A program made the position numbers and the translations under genes. From NCBI GenBank assembly GCA_905183005.1, contig CAJJDO010000077.1, forward strand, positions 22,920 through 86,919: a stretch of 64,000 bases of DNA. Reading direction: 5' to 3'. Positions within the stretch are counted from its first letter, which is position 1; the number at the start of each line of letters is the position of its first letter. The stretch is from Paramecium pentaurelia. Taxonomy: Eukaryota; Ciliophora; Oligohymenophorea; Peniculida; Parameciidae. The notes below the pieces were generated by a model, which saw nothing but the letters and a program-made list of their open reading frames with translations, was not told the DNA's origin and did not search any database. This document shows, piece after piece, positions 13,333 to 24,428 of the stretch.

Positions 13333-15827
13333 TAAATATAATCAAATTCTAATATTTTTTAATTATGTCTTTATTTACAACTTTTTATCTTAATTCTTAA
13401 GTTATTTCAGTACATGTTTTTTTCAAAAGTTGATTTCATTTTAGTTGAATGTAGGGAATATTTATTGAGATGTTATATAATCTCATATCAATTTATATTT
13501 ATAGAGATTTAAACTTAATTGAAACTTCATAAAATAAATACTCTACTTCTCTTTTAAAGGACAAAACTGAGAGCATTAAGAGGCTGTTTTAAGAAAATTT
13601 AAATTAACACAACTCCATTCTTTTTAAATCATATAGGATATTATACGATAGATTTACTTAATTTATGATTATTTATATGATTATAAATAGTGAAAGATAT
13701 ATTTCATAAAAAAGATAACAATAAAAAGATATGTCAAGAATAAAAAAAATAAAGATAATCCTAGATTATTTAAGTAAATAATTTAAACTATAAAAAGGTT
13801 GAAACAATTAGATTTAATAATTATAAAAACTCTTTTATTAAAACCTTTTATTATTTATTAAATAGATATTTAAAGTATTTCTGAATATAAATTAAAGATA
13901 TAGTAATCATTAATAAGTATTATATCCCCTAAAGGATAGAGATTTAAGGAGATATTTATATCTTACCTAACATCCATCTCATAATCTTAAATACTGATTA
14001 ACTTAAGCTTTATGTGAATTCTTAGATACATCCAAAGTGGCAACTTTCAACAATTCATTAAATTTCTATAAATATTTAAAGTATTGTTGATCACTGATTT
14101 AATGTAAAAATGCTTTTAAAGAGTTAGAACTATATAACCACTTTTACCTTCAAGACGATTTTCACGAAAATACCTCTTAACACATCTTAACTCTTTAAAA
14201 ACTCATCAAATAGTTAAATTTTACAATAAAATTAATAAACTAAGAAATTACCCTAAATTAATTTTAAATATTTCAAAAGTGATGAAATTGAAGTAAAAGA
14301 AGAATAAAAGTAAACCATACATATCCAGAATGGATAATCTTAAAATAATAAAATTTTTCATCTTTATAAAAATGAGATTCACCCCCTAAGATTAATAGGA
14401 TGATAAATTTATAGAACTAACTAAAAAATAAAAAATATGAAATTAATGATACTTATTATTGGGTAAAAGTCAATATATGTGTATTTTATCTTAATTACAA
14501 AATATAAAATTTTTCAATAATTATTTTATGAATTAAGGTTAAAAAGTTTAATTGAAAAAAATGATGATTTTATGTTAAANTAAATATAATCAAATTCTAA
14601 TATTTTTTAATTATGTCTTTATTTACAACTTTTTATCTTAATTCTTAAGTTATTTCAGTACATGTTTTTTTCAAAAGTTGATTTCATTTTAGTTGAATGT
14701 AGGGAATATTTATTGAGATGTTATATAATCTCATATCAATTTATATTTATAGAGATTTAAACTTAATTGAAACTTCATAAAATAAATACTCTACTTCTCT
14801 TTTAAAGGACAAAACTGAGAGCATTAAGAGGCTGTTTTAAGAAAATTTAAATTAACACAACTCCATTCTTTTTAAATCATATAGGATATTATACGATAGA
14901 TTTACTTAATTTATGATTATTTATATGATTATAAATAGTGAAAGATATATTTCATAAAAAAGATAACAATAAAAAGATATGTCAAGAATAAAAAAAATAA
15001 AGATAATCCTAGATTATTTAAGTAAATAATTTAAACTATAAAAAGGTTGAAACAATTAGATTTAATAATTATAAAAACTCTTTTATTAAAACCTTTTATT
15101 ATTTATTAAATAGATATTTAAAGTATTTCTGAATATAAATTAAAGATATAGTAATCATTAATAAGTATTATATCCCCTAAAGGATAGAGATTTAAGGAGA
15201 TATTTATATCTTACCTAACATCCATCTCATAATCTTAAATACTGATTAACTTAAGCTTTATGTGAATTCTTAGATACATCCAAAGTGGCAACTTTCAACA
15301 ATTCATTAAATTTCTATAAATATTTAAAGTATTGTTGATCACTGATTTAATGTAAAAATGCTTTTAAAGAGTTAGAACTATATAACCACTTTTACCTTCA
15401 AGACGATTTTCACGAAAATACCTCTTAACACATCTTAACTCTTTAAAAACTCATCAAATAGTTAAATTTTACAATAAAATTAATAAACTAAGAAATTACC
15501 CTAAATTAATTTTAAATATTTCAAAAGTGATGAAATTGAAGTAAAAGAAGAATAAAAGTAAACCATACATATCCAGAATGGATAATCTTAAAATAATAAA
15601 ATTTTTCATCTTTATAAAAATGAGATTCACCCCCTAAGATTAATAGGATGATAAATTTATAGAACTAACTAAAAAATAAAAAATATGAAATTAATGATAC
15701 TTATTATTGGGTAAAAGTCAATATATGTGTATTTTATCTTAATTACAAAATATAAAATTTTTCAATAATTATTTTATGAATTAAGGTTAAAAAGTTTAAT
15801 TGAAAAAAATGATGATTTTATGTTAAA
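13333..15827 (+). repeat. Unmerged contig overlap, 1247 bp twice (N at 14580)
   Basis: Positions 13333-14579 are repeated, apparently without change, as 14581-15827, separated by one N at 14580. A perfect direct copy abutting a single N is the mark of two overlapping contigs that were scaffolded but not merged, not of a biological duplication. The unique content is AT-rich intergenic DNA. On the minus strand at about 13980-14230 there is a short open, protein-like stretch (for example KFNELLKVATLDVSKNSH) broken by TGAs, perhaps an old gene remnant. Confidence 0.9.
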
Positions 15828-15849
15828 AGGGTTGTTTATTAAATGGAGA

Positions 15850-16370
15850 TCTTGCATTTTTCCAATATGTTGTTATATATATTTTATGAGGATTTTATTT
15901 TTTATCCTGTTTTGACATCCCTTAGACGAATAAAGTTATCTTCACTAACAGAAGCTAATGAATTTCCTCAGCAAAATTACAAACTTAATTGAGAGTTTAA
16001 CAATGGCCATCCAATTTTTATCAATTTAGCTTCATTTAAATTGATTCCATAAAAATTCACATTATCAAATTCAGATCTTGATAAATTGCTTTTTGCCAAA
16101 TTTGATTCATATAAAGAAGTATTTTTAATTTTGAAATAAATAAATTTTTTTTGTAAGATCAATTTTCATTTCAACCAAAAATGATTTAGATCCATCGATA
16201 AATTTTGATATGTCTAAATAATTTACACATTAGAGATAGTTTTTAAATGAGATATTTGTGCCTGTATTATTGACAATTTTGATCAAATCAGCAATTGAAT
16301 AATATTATTGCCTCTCAAACACTGATATACAATAATCCTTATTATCAAGATTACACTTAATTTTTTTCAT
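15850..16370 (-). pseudogene. Inverted, decayed fragment of the pentapeptide/WD40 family (first copy)
   Basis: On the minus strand an ATG near 16370 opens a frame of about 80 codons. After a frame slip at a poly-A tract it continues as a pentapeptide-like segment (KNTSLYESNLAKSNLSRSE, FYGINLNEAKL). That aligns with KILNTSLVGANFVKCNLSGS and ISGLNLNGAQL of the intact gene at 9746. Just downstream (about 15985-15911) is one corrupted WD unit: the DNA still resembles the 126-bp repeat, but frame and key residues are lost (RLRDV where the intact repeats have RLWDV). After that the similarity stops. This is a truncated relative lying opposite in orientation to the intact gene. It is shown twice in this scaffold because of a contig overlap. 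Confidence 0.7.
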
Positions 16371-16510
16371 TTATGCTCATTTTTCTTGTAAGGTTTGTTG
16401 GGTATTTTTTTTTCATCATGTAGATAACAATCAAATATTTACAGATTTTTCCTAATTGTCTCTGCTTTTCTATTAATAAAAAAGAATTAATTGATTAGTT
16501 AAAGAATTAA

Positions 16511-16933
16511 ATGGATAACTTAATTTAATTAAGTTAAAGTTCATTAAAAGAAATTGATTAATTATATTAAGGATCGTTGAAATTATTAATGAGAGTTCCA
16601 AAAACTACTACAGATTAACTTTTAAATCTTCTTGTTAAGCCTCTCGTACTATTGTATAATGAAGAGGTAGCATAAATAACGAGAAAGATTCAGGATAGAC
16701 ACAATTTATGGTAAGAATGTTTTATATAATATGAAATGGTAAACATTAGTAATTTTAAAGGAAAATTAAGTAATATACCAAAAAATAAGAATAACTATGA
16801 AATATAGGAGGATATATTTGGAAATAACATCAATAAAGAGCAACATATAAACACTTAGTAATTAGTCATTATAAATAGAATTTAAATACATTCAATAAAA
16901 AAATTAATAACTGTAAAAATGGTGTAAATGTGA
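16511..16933 (+). CDS. Small hypothetical protein (140 aa), first copy
   Basis: An uninterrupted frame runs from the ATG at 16511 to TGA 16931-16933, with no intron needed. It begins MDNLIQLSQSSLKEIDQLYQ and continues with a helical stretch (LLNLLVKPLVLLYNEEVAQ, ITRKIQDRHNLW). The mix of charged and hydrophobic residues in the first 75 codons looks like real coding sequence; the last 60 are Asn/Lys/Ile-rich and less convincing. It could be the 5' part of a longer or broken gene. It lies head-to-head with the decayed WD40-family fragment, about 140 bp apart. Function unknown. Confidence 0.4.
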
Positions 16934-17062
16934 AAATATTGAATAGAATAATTAAAAGACTACAATTAATATGAAAAGATTATATGTTTTAAATAATTTA
17001 TGTTTTCTCTTCTCCCTAACAGATAGTAAAAATTCNTAAAAGGGTTGTTTATTAAATGGAGA

Positions 17063-17583
17063 TCTTGCATTTTTCCAATATGTTGTTATATATATTTTAT
17101 GAGGATTTTATTTTTTATCCTGTTTTGACATCCCTTAGACGAATAAAGTTATCTTCACTAACAGAAGCTAATGAATTTCCTCAGCAAAATTACAAACTTA
17201 ATTGAGAGTTTAACAATGGCCATCCAATTTTTATCAATTTAGCTTCATTTAAATTGATTCCATAAAAATTCACATTATCAAATTCAGATCTTGATAAATT
17301 GCTTTTTGCCAAATTTGATTCATATAAAGAAGTATTTTTAATTTTGAAATAAATAAATTTTTTTTGTAAGATCAATTTTCATTTCAACCAAAAATGATTT
17401 AGATCCATCGATAAATTTTGATATGTCTAAATAATTTACACATTAGAGATAGTTTTTAAATGAGATATTTGTGCCTGTATTATTGACAATTTTGATCAAA
17501 TCAGCAATTGAATAATATTATTGCCTCTCAAACACTGATATACAATAATCCTTATTATCAAGATTACACTTAATTTTTTTCAT
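17063..17583 (-). pseudogene. Same WD40-family fragment, assembly copy
   Basis: This is the second scaffold copy of the fragment at 15850-16370, offset by 1213 bp, produced by the unmerged contig overlap flanking the N at 17036. It should not be counted as a second locus. Confidence 0.75.
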
Positions 17584-17723
17584 TTATGCTCATTTTTCTT
17601 GTAAGGTTTGTTGGGTATTTTTTTTTCATCATGTAGATAACAATCAAATATTTACAGATTTTTCCTAATTGTCTCTGCTTTTCTATTAATAAAAAAGAAT
17701 TAATTGATTAGTTAAAGAATTAA

Positions 17724-18146
17724 ATGGATAACTTAATTTAATTAAGTTAAAGTTCATTAAAAGAAATTGATTAATTATATTAAGGATCGTTGAAATTATT
17801 AATGAGAGTTCCAAAAACTACTACAGATTAACTTTTAAATCTTCTTGTTAAGCCTCTCGTACTATTGTATAATGAAGAGGTAGCATAAATAACGAGAAAG
17901 ATTCAGGATAGACACAATTTATGGTAAGAATGTTTTATATAATATGAAATGGTAAACATTAGTAATTTTAAAGGAAAATTAAGTAATATACCAAAAAATA
18001 AGAATAACTATGAAATATAGGAGGATATATTTGGAAATAACATCAATAAAGAGCAACATATAAACACTTAGTAATTAGTCATTATAAATAGAATTTAAAT
18101 ACATTCAATAAAAAAATTAATAACTGTAAAAATGGTGTAAATGTGA
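17724..18146 (+). CDS. Small hypothetical protein, assembly copy
   Basis: Second scaffold copy of the 140-codon frame at 16511-16933 (offset 1213 bp), created by the unmerged overlap. Not an independent gene. Confidence 0.4.
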
Positions 18147-18411
18147 AAATATTGAATAGAATAATTAAAAGACTACAATTAATATGAAAAGATTATATGT
18201 TTTAAATAATTTATGTTTTCTCTTCTCCCTAACAGATAGTAAAAATTCACTTGACTTAATCTTTGGAATCATTTCAAATGTAAAATTTTCTAATTAACTA
18301 AAAATTTTTTTTTTTAATCCTAAAGAGCTGTGTTAATTTTGGTTTTGAAACAAATTGAAATAATATGGTAGAAAAACTCAGTAAATTTTACAAGTTTGTT
18401 GCAATTACAAG

Positions 18412-19122
18412 ATGTTATTAGATGGGTATAATGATTATTTTTTTAATGAACAAAAATTTGCTCTAGTGAAATTCACATTAGCCTAAGAGATTAAGGGAAA
18501 TATTTAGATTATTAAAACAAAGAACTCAGTTATAAAAAAAAAAACTAAAATTATTCCTTTTTAGTTGAAAAAACAAGCACATAAATTATAGTTATTACTT
18601 ATAATTAGATATAACAAAATTTTTTTGAGTTTAACTAAAATCATTTATTATTTAAAATTTTTTATCTTCATTCTAGTATGGCGCTAATTTTTTTTTATTG
18701 ATAAATTTGAATCTAAGATTTACTTGAAGAACTTTTTGAAAGTTGTTAGAAAATTCTTTAAAAATTTTATTTCAAATTAGTCATCTCAGTTACTTTAACC
18801 ATCATTTTCGGCAACACTCAAACTACTGTTTCAATCATATATGAGTTTCCACCAATTAAGTTAAATTTTGCTAATTATTTATATTAGGAGTACTTCAAAA
18901 TTAGTTGATAATGGGATCTTCTTTGAAACTTTCAGAATACTAAAAGGTCTTTTAGTGATTGATAATAGTTATTCTAGTCATTTTCAATCCTTTTAAATTT
19001 AATAATAATTTTTTGGCTTTAAAATTGATGTCAAATTCTTTTAATTATCTTATTTGTATGAACATGCATAGAAAGAAAATTTTAATGCTATATTACTTAT
19101 TGTATTGCAATCATCTTAATGA
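18412..19122 (+). CDS. Possible hypothetical ORF (236 codons)
   Basis: A continuous frame without TGA runs from the ATG at 18412 to TGA 19120-19122. The opening (MLLDGYNDYFFNEQKFALVK, then FTLAQEIKGNIQIIK) has a believable residue mix. The middle is rich in Phe, Ile and Leu and could be either membrane-like or chance translation of AT-rich DNA. No domain recognised. It may be a decayed gene. Confidence 0.25.
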
Positions 19123-19822
19123 TTTTAAGGATGATAGTTAATTTAATAATTAATCAATTATGAACAAAATTGAATTGAAGAGAACCTTAAATTTATGTCT
19201 ACACTTTTGATATTCAAGGATTATGAGCAGCAATAGGAGGAAAATATATTATTGAATACTAAAGGTATGTATTTTAGCTATTTTTGGATGAAAAGTTACT
19301 AGTAAAAATGATTAATTATCCATTTTTTCACAGACATATCAATAATTAATTGCTAATGATCAGATTATATTTTTCTAATTTATTTTATAAAATTCAATTC
19401 ATTATGATTGTTAATTTATAAAGTTAACTTGTCAGCAATTTCCAGCTATCAAATTTTTTATCTGTCTTATTAGATTAGTTGATTAAATTATAAAAAGTTG
19501 AGATCAACTGAACAATTTATACATTCAAAAAGTTAACCCTTATAAAAATCTTGTTTGTTAATTTCATGTTCAAGATTAGAAATTTAATGTGTTATTTACA
19601 ATTCAAAAAATTTGAAGTAAAATCAAAATATATTACAATAGTTAACTGTTCTAAGTTGGGAAAATTGACATAATACGTAAGATCTCAAGATAAATTACAA
19701 TATTTATCTTGCAGGTTTGATAAAAAATGATTAACAAATATTAAATAGTAAATTTACTATTAATAAAATAATAGAATACTATAGATTAATTTAATGATTC
19801 ATATTTAATAAAATATTAATTT
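19123..19822. other. Convergent intergenic region
   Basis: This lies downstream of the possible ORF at 18412 and of the thioredoxin/zinc-finger gene, both of which end towards it. It is very AT-rich, and I see no coding, RNA or repeat feature. Confidence 0.4.
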
Positions 19823-22791
19823 TCAAAAATCCCTATATTTTCCATAATTAAAGAGAACCCTTGTAAAGATGCTATCAGCTGTCATTCCTTAATGAGAATT
19901 TTTGGCAACAATATTTTTTGCCTCAAAAGAACCTTTATTTTTGAGTATCTGGAAACAATTTTTACAATAATCAATATACCCCTAAATAATTTGATGTTTA
20001 AATTACATCCTTTTTGTAATTTCCTGGTCGTGCATTCACTGCTATATATCTAGGTCCTTCAGAACTAATAACACACCCATCACAAACGAAATCATGTTTT
20101 TGGGATGCTTTCTGCCCTTTTTAAAGTTATCTATTTTTTCCAATTTTATGTGAATCAATGTCATGTAAGACTGATTCATCATGAAGCGGTCCATTAATAA
20201 AGATTAATGTATCTTGATATTTATACATATACATCCCATTTTGGGATAGATCAGTAAATTCTGCACATTCAACACAAACATGTTCTTTCTTAAAATAGCA
20301 GTAATATTATTTAGGTTCTTTTGAAATATCTTTTGAGCAAACTACACATTTATTTCCTGGATATTGAATTGAGACAGTTTATTGGATTTATTTTCTTATA
20401 ATCCAACGATCCTCGGGGATGATTGAAAATATTTTATCTAAAAGTTAATTAAATTCTTCCTCTTGCTTATCCCTAATGAAGTAATTCAAATAGATATTTT
20501 AATAGGCATTTTTAGCTTTTTCATCTTATTAGACTTCAAAATCCAGCCTAAACTCTATAACCCTTTTTTAATCAATTGATAATAGTTAAGTTTTGAAATT
20601 ATTAGATGATATAATCCTCTTGATCAAATCTACGCTTTGTTGTTGGATTGGCGTTTTAAGATTTTTCTAATATGTATCTCTTTCGTTTTCCTTTACTAAT
20701 TATTAGATTGACCTTTCTAAATTGATTGGGCTTTATATATATCTAATAAATCCAAATTTATCTACAAGAATGAAATAAGGAACCTATGTAATTGCATACA
20801 AAGATGTATCAGTTAGATGTGCTCTTTCCTTATTATAGATTTATAAACGGCTCTAAAGTTCTTTGTTTTATTCTAAAAATGATATATATTCTTTTTCATT
20901 TCCAATATTCAGAGCTACAAATTTAACTATTTTGCTCCAAGATTCATTATTTTTTATAATTAGTTCATCAATATTTCTCAGTTAAACTATACAATTCTTA
21001 TTGCATTACCAATAGAAAATAATTAATACTTACCCTTTAATATGAGAAATTTTTTCTTTTTTTGAAGATCCAAAATTTTTGTAATTTAGAATAGGGGCAA
21101 ATTTTTTTCCACGACCAAGAGTTGTGTTAGACTGTAATTTTTCAATTACTTCATTAATCTCTTCACAATAATCAAAATTTTTTCTAAGTTCTTCTATAGA
21201 TAATTTTGCTTTTTAAATTCCTTCATAAAAATTTTCAAGATTAAGTCCACTTGATTGAACTGTGTAGCCTTCACTATCATTTATTATCATTTCTTGTGAA
21301 TTTGAATCCCAGATTAAAGATTTTTTCATTGTTTGTTAGTATTTTATCGAAACCCCATGTTTAGCAAAGGCAATAGAAATTATATTTTTAATAATATCAC
21401 TTCTAGAATACAAATTTGAAACTTTTACAATTCGCAGATGCTCAGGTATTTTATTCCAAACTTACTCCATAAAATAATCTAACATTTCCATTTCTTGATA
21501 AGTAATTTAATATTCTAATTCAAGATCTGATATTTGTTCGATCACAAGACAACCATCAAATCTTAATCTTCTTTATCTCCTCAAAACAATTTAGAACTTC
21601 GATTGGAAATGTAAATTTTTTAGAACCTTTTGTATATCTAGAAGATATTATTTTAGCACTTTAAGTTGCACCTTTATCATGCTATTCGCATTCTATAATT
21701 TCGATTCCTTGCTTATTTGTTCAATATTTTAATTTTATTTTTCCTTCAAATCCTAATTTTTATCATCAACTGAGTTCTTGGAAAGTAAGGAAATATCACT
21801 TTTCAATTTTTCATAATTCTTATCTTCATTTGATTTATTTTACTAACTTATATTTAACACTCTATTATCATTTGATTATTTTTATCCTACCATATTTTAT
21901 TCCTAGTTCTTAGCTTGAAGCTCATTGATTATCTTGTTATCCAAAAAAATTTCATCGTAGTTACTTTTTTTTAATTCTTCTAATTATGGAGCATCTTCAT
22001 CTTTTCTTAACATTTCTTATGTTATTAAATCATCTAGAGCTACTTCATAGTGATATCCTGCATGAATTATTTTGCCATTTTTTCCAATTACCAAAGCAAA
22101 TGGCAACCCTTCTATGTTTAGCATGTTTAGAAATTAATGATTGTTTTTTTTATTTTTTTTTAGCTTATAATGATCCAGATATTACCATTTCTTTAAAGTA
22201 ACTAGTTCTATAATCTCTTCTGTAGTAGATTTCAATGAAATTGCTATAAGTTTTACTATACCGTGCCATTCAGTTTTCATTTGATGCAATTAAACTACTT
22301 CATCTATCGGTCCATTATACCCTAAAACAATAGTATCCTATTATGAATAAAATCCTATTACCCAAATATTTATTATATATATAAACTCTTTTTGTATCTA
22401 TAGTGTTACTTTTTCTGGTTAAAAATTTAGATTGTTATTTGAAGATATGACTTGTTCTATATCTGAAATTTTCTTAATTTAATCGCCTATCTCATATTTT
22501 GGTTGAATTTCATCTAAGAATTAAGCCATGAGCTCAAATTCATTAGCATCTAAATCTTTTTTTGAATATTCCAATTTTTCTACAATAGATTGATACAACT
22601 CAGAGTCTGCTGCTTTTAATCGATTTCTACTTTTGTATGCTGTAATAATTTAGATTCTAACAACTAAAACAAGTAATTTACTAATCTTTTTCTTTCTAGG
22701 CAATATAATTAGTTATTTCTAAGATATTCAAATATGAAGGGAGTGATGCAATTAATTGTTAACCAAATTTGGATTTTTCTTTGTTTTTCAT
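19823..22791 (-). CDS. Double thioredoxin-fold protein with C-terminal zinc fingers (nucleoredoxin-like)
   Basis: ATG at 22791. Two 25-nt introns (22657-22681 and 19982-20006) give an exact 972-residue frame ending with TGA 19823-19825. A first thioredoxin-like domain (about residues 115-250) ends with GLPFALVIGKNGKIIHAG, the cis-Pro/beta-hairpin signature, but shows no CxxC. After a Gln/Asn/Lys-rich linker and an unassigned region (FDGCLVIEQISDLE, about 390-560), a second thioredoxin-like domain carries VLIIFYWQCNKNC, a Cys-x3-Cys at the active-site position, and VPYFILVDKFGFIRYI. The C-terminus is Cys/His-rich: CVVCSKD ... CYFKKEHVCVEC, then HDFVCDGC ... YIDYCKNC, the latter ZZ-like and completed only after removal of the last intron. 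Thioredoxin folds plus a C-terminal zinc finger recall nucleoredoxins, implying a cytosolic or nuclear redox role. The CxxxC and the Cys-less first domain make catalysis uncertain. Confidence 0.85.
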
Positions 22792-24428
22792 TATTTAATT
22801 AAAGAAGCTTGCAATAAAAAAAATTTAGATAAAAAAAACCTAATATGGGATGACAAAAAATAATATTTTAGAGTATTAAATGTTACGGACAATTTTTTTA
22901 TTATATATAGAGGATTAATTTCTCATATATTTTACAGGAATCATATAATATTATTTTTGAATAAATTGTAAAACTAATATTATTGTTTGAGCATGATTTT
23001 ATAAATTATTGTTAAAAGTTGCTTAGTGAGTAATTTTAATAATCTAGATTGTAATAATTAAATCAATAGTTTATTATAGATTAAAGAAAACTATTAGCTT
23101 ATTTTAAAATAACTACATTTGATAAAATTAATGTTAAAAATAAAATTCAACATTTTTTGACTTCATAATCTTTTTTATATAGACTACAATTAATTTTTAG
23201 AATGCGAAGAGGCATTTCAAGGTGAATAAAAGTCAAAAACAACCCAAGCGTAAATTAAATGTTCAGCCATTGAGAAAATTAAGAAATGAATAATTTTTTT
23301 TCTAATGAATACATTGTTTCTTTCAAATAAGATTTTTGAATAATCTCAATATTAGTCATTTAATGCTAATTATCAAAATTATTGCAAGAAAAAAACTGTT
23401 AATATATCACTAAAGACAAGCTTTTTTTAGGCCTGATTAAAATCAAAAAATTTAATTGCCCCTAATCTACTTATACTTATATTTTTCAAAATGATGGATT
23501 TTAGAAATTCAATATAAATAAGAATTGTTTTACACCAAACAAAAGTTTATCACTTGTATTCTATTAGTTTCACAGTATTTTGCTACTTTTACTTAGTATT
23601 ACAGTAAAAATTTCCTACTTGAAATTTGGATATTACTAAAGTATACTTCTAGAAGCAACATCAGTATTACAGTCAATTTTATATGATAAATCTAGAATAA
23701 ATAATATGGCTATTCGATTTTTGAGATATTCATTATTAAATGTTAATGGTCGAATTATGTAAATAATATGGATAAATAACCATACGCAAAAAATTATTTA
23801 ATTATTTATTATATTCATTAGTTTTTTATTAATAACAAGATTTCTAATAAGAGAAAGTTGGAAAATATCATTCATATTAAAAAATCACATTACCATCAAA
23901 TTTAAAAAATTGCTCTCCATAATTAGGTAATAATCCTCAAAATATTGTTTTCAAGCGTTGATAGTGTTCAACAATTTTAATTTTAAGAATCAGAGTAAAT
24001 AAAAATAATCTAAGGGGACAAACATTTTGGATAGAATTCCGGATAAACATGATAATTTTTTTATTGGAATTCAAAAAAATGTTACTAAAAAGTAATGGTT
24101 TTATTTAATAAAATGTCAAGATAGGAATACATTTAAAATTAGCTTATAAAATCTTGAAATAAATAATTCTATATTTAAGAGAATTATCTAAACATTTTAA
24201 AAAAAAATTATCCATGCTTTCCAAAAATGAAATAATTTAGTGCATAATTTTGATTGATTTTTTGATTTTCTGTTGAACATGAAAGAAATTTTTATTTTAA
24301 TACATGATATTTTGAATAATTTAAGTTGGAAAATGCGTAAATTTTTGAATTTCTATTCTTAAAAATCTTTAAATACAATATAATGTTGAAAATACAATTT
24401 ATATAATTTAATAATAATCTAAATGGTA
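22792..24428. other. Long intergenic region
   Basis: 1.6 kb between two minus-strand genes, unusually long for this gene-dense stretch. Short open frames exist, for example around 23190-23290 with a Lys/Arg-rich translation, but none has a good start, a domain or a clear end. Part of it must be the promoter of the thioredoxin/zinc-finger gene. Confidence 0.4.

Larger units (their letters stand above)
15824..18248 (+). repeat. Unmerged contig overlap, 1212 bp twice (N at 17036)
   Basis: Positions 15824-17035 reappear as 17037-18248, with one N between. As with the overlap at 14580, identity plus the single N points to a scaffolding artefact. The repeated unit contains the decayed WD40-family fragment (minus) and a small plus-strand gene. 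Confidence 0.9.

Noticed and set aside
19960..20010. Frameshift at a G run before the last CxxC of the zinc finger
   Set aside because: A 25-nt GT..AG intron at 19982-20006 restores frame and completes the ZZ-like cluster.
21540..21600. One-base frameshift in the thioredoxin/zinc-finger gene
   Set aside because: The alternative upstream frame I first used was wrong. The correct frame is continuous here, and the whole gene is an exact multiple of three after two introns.
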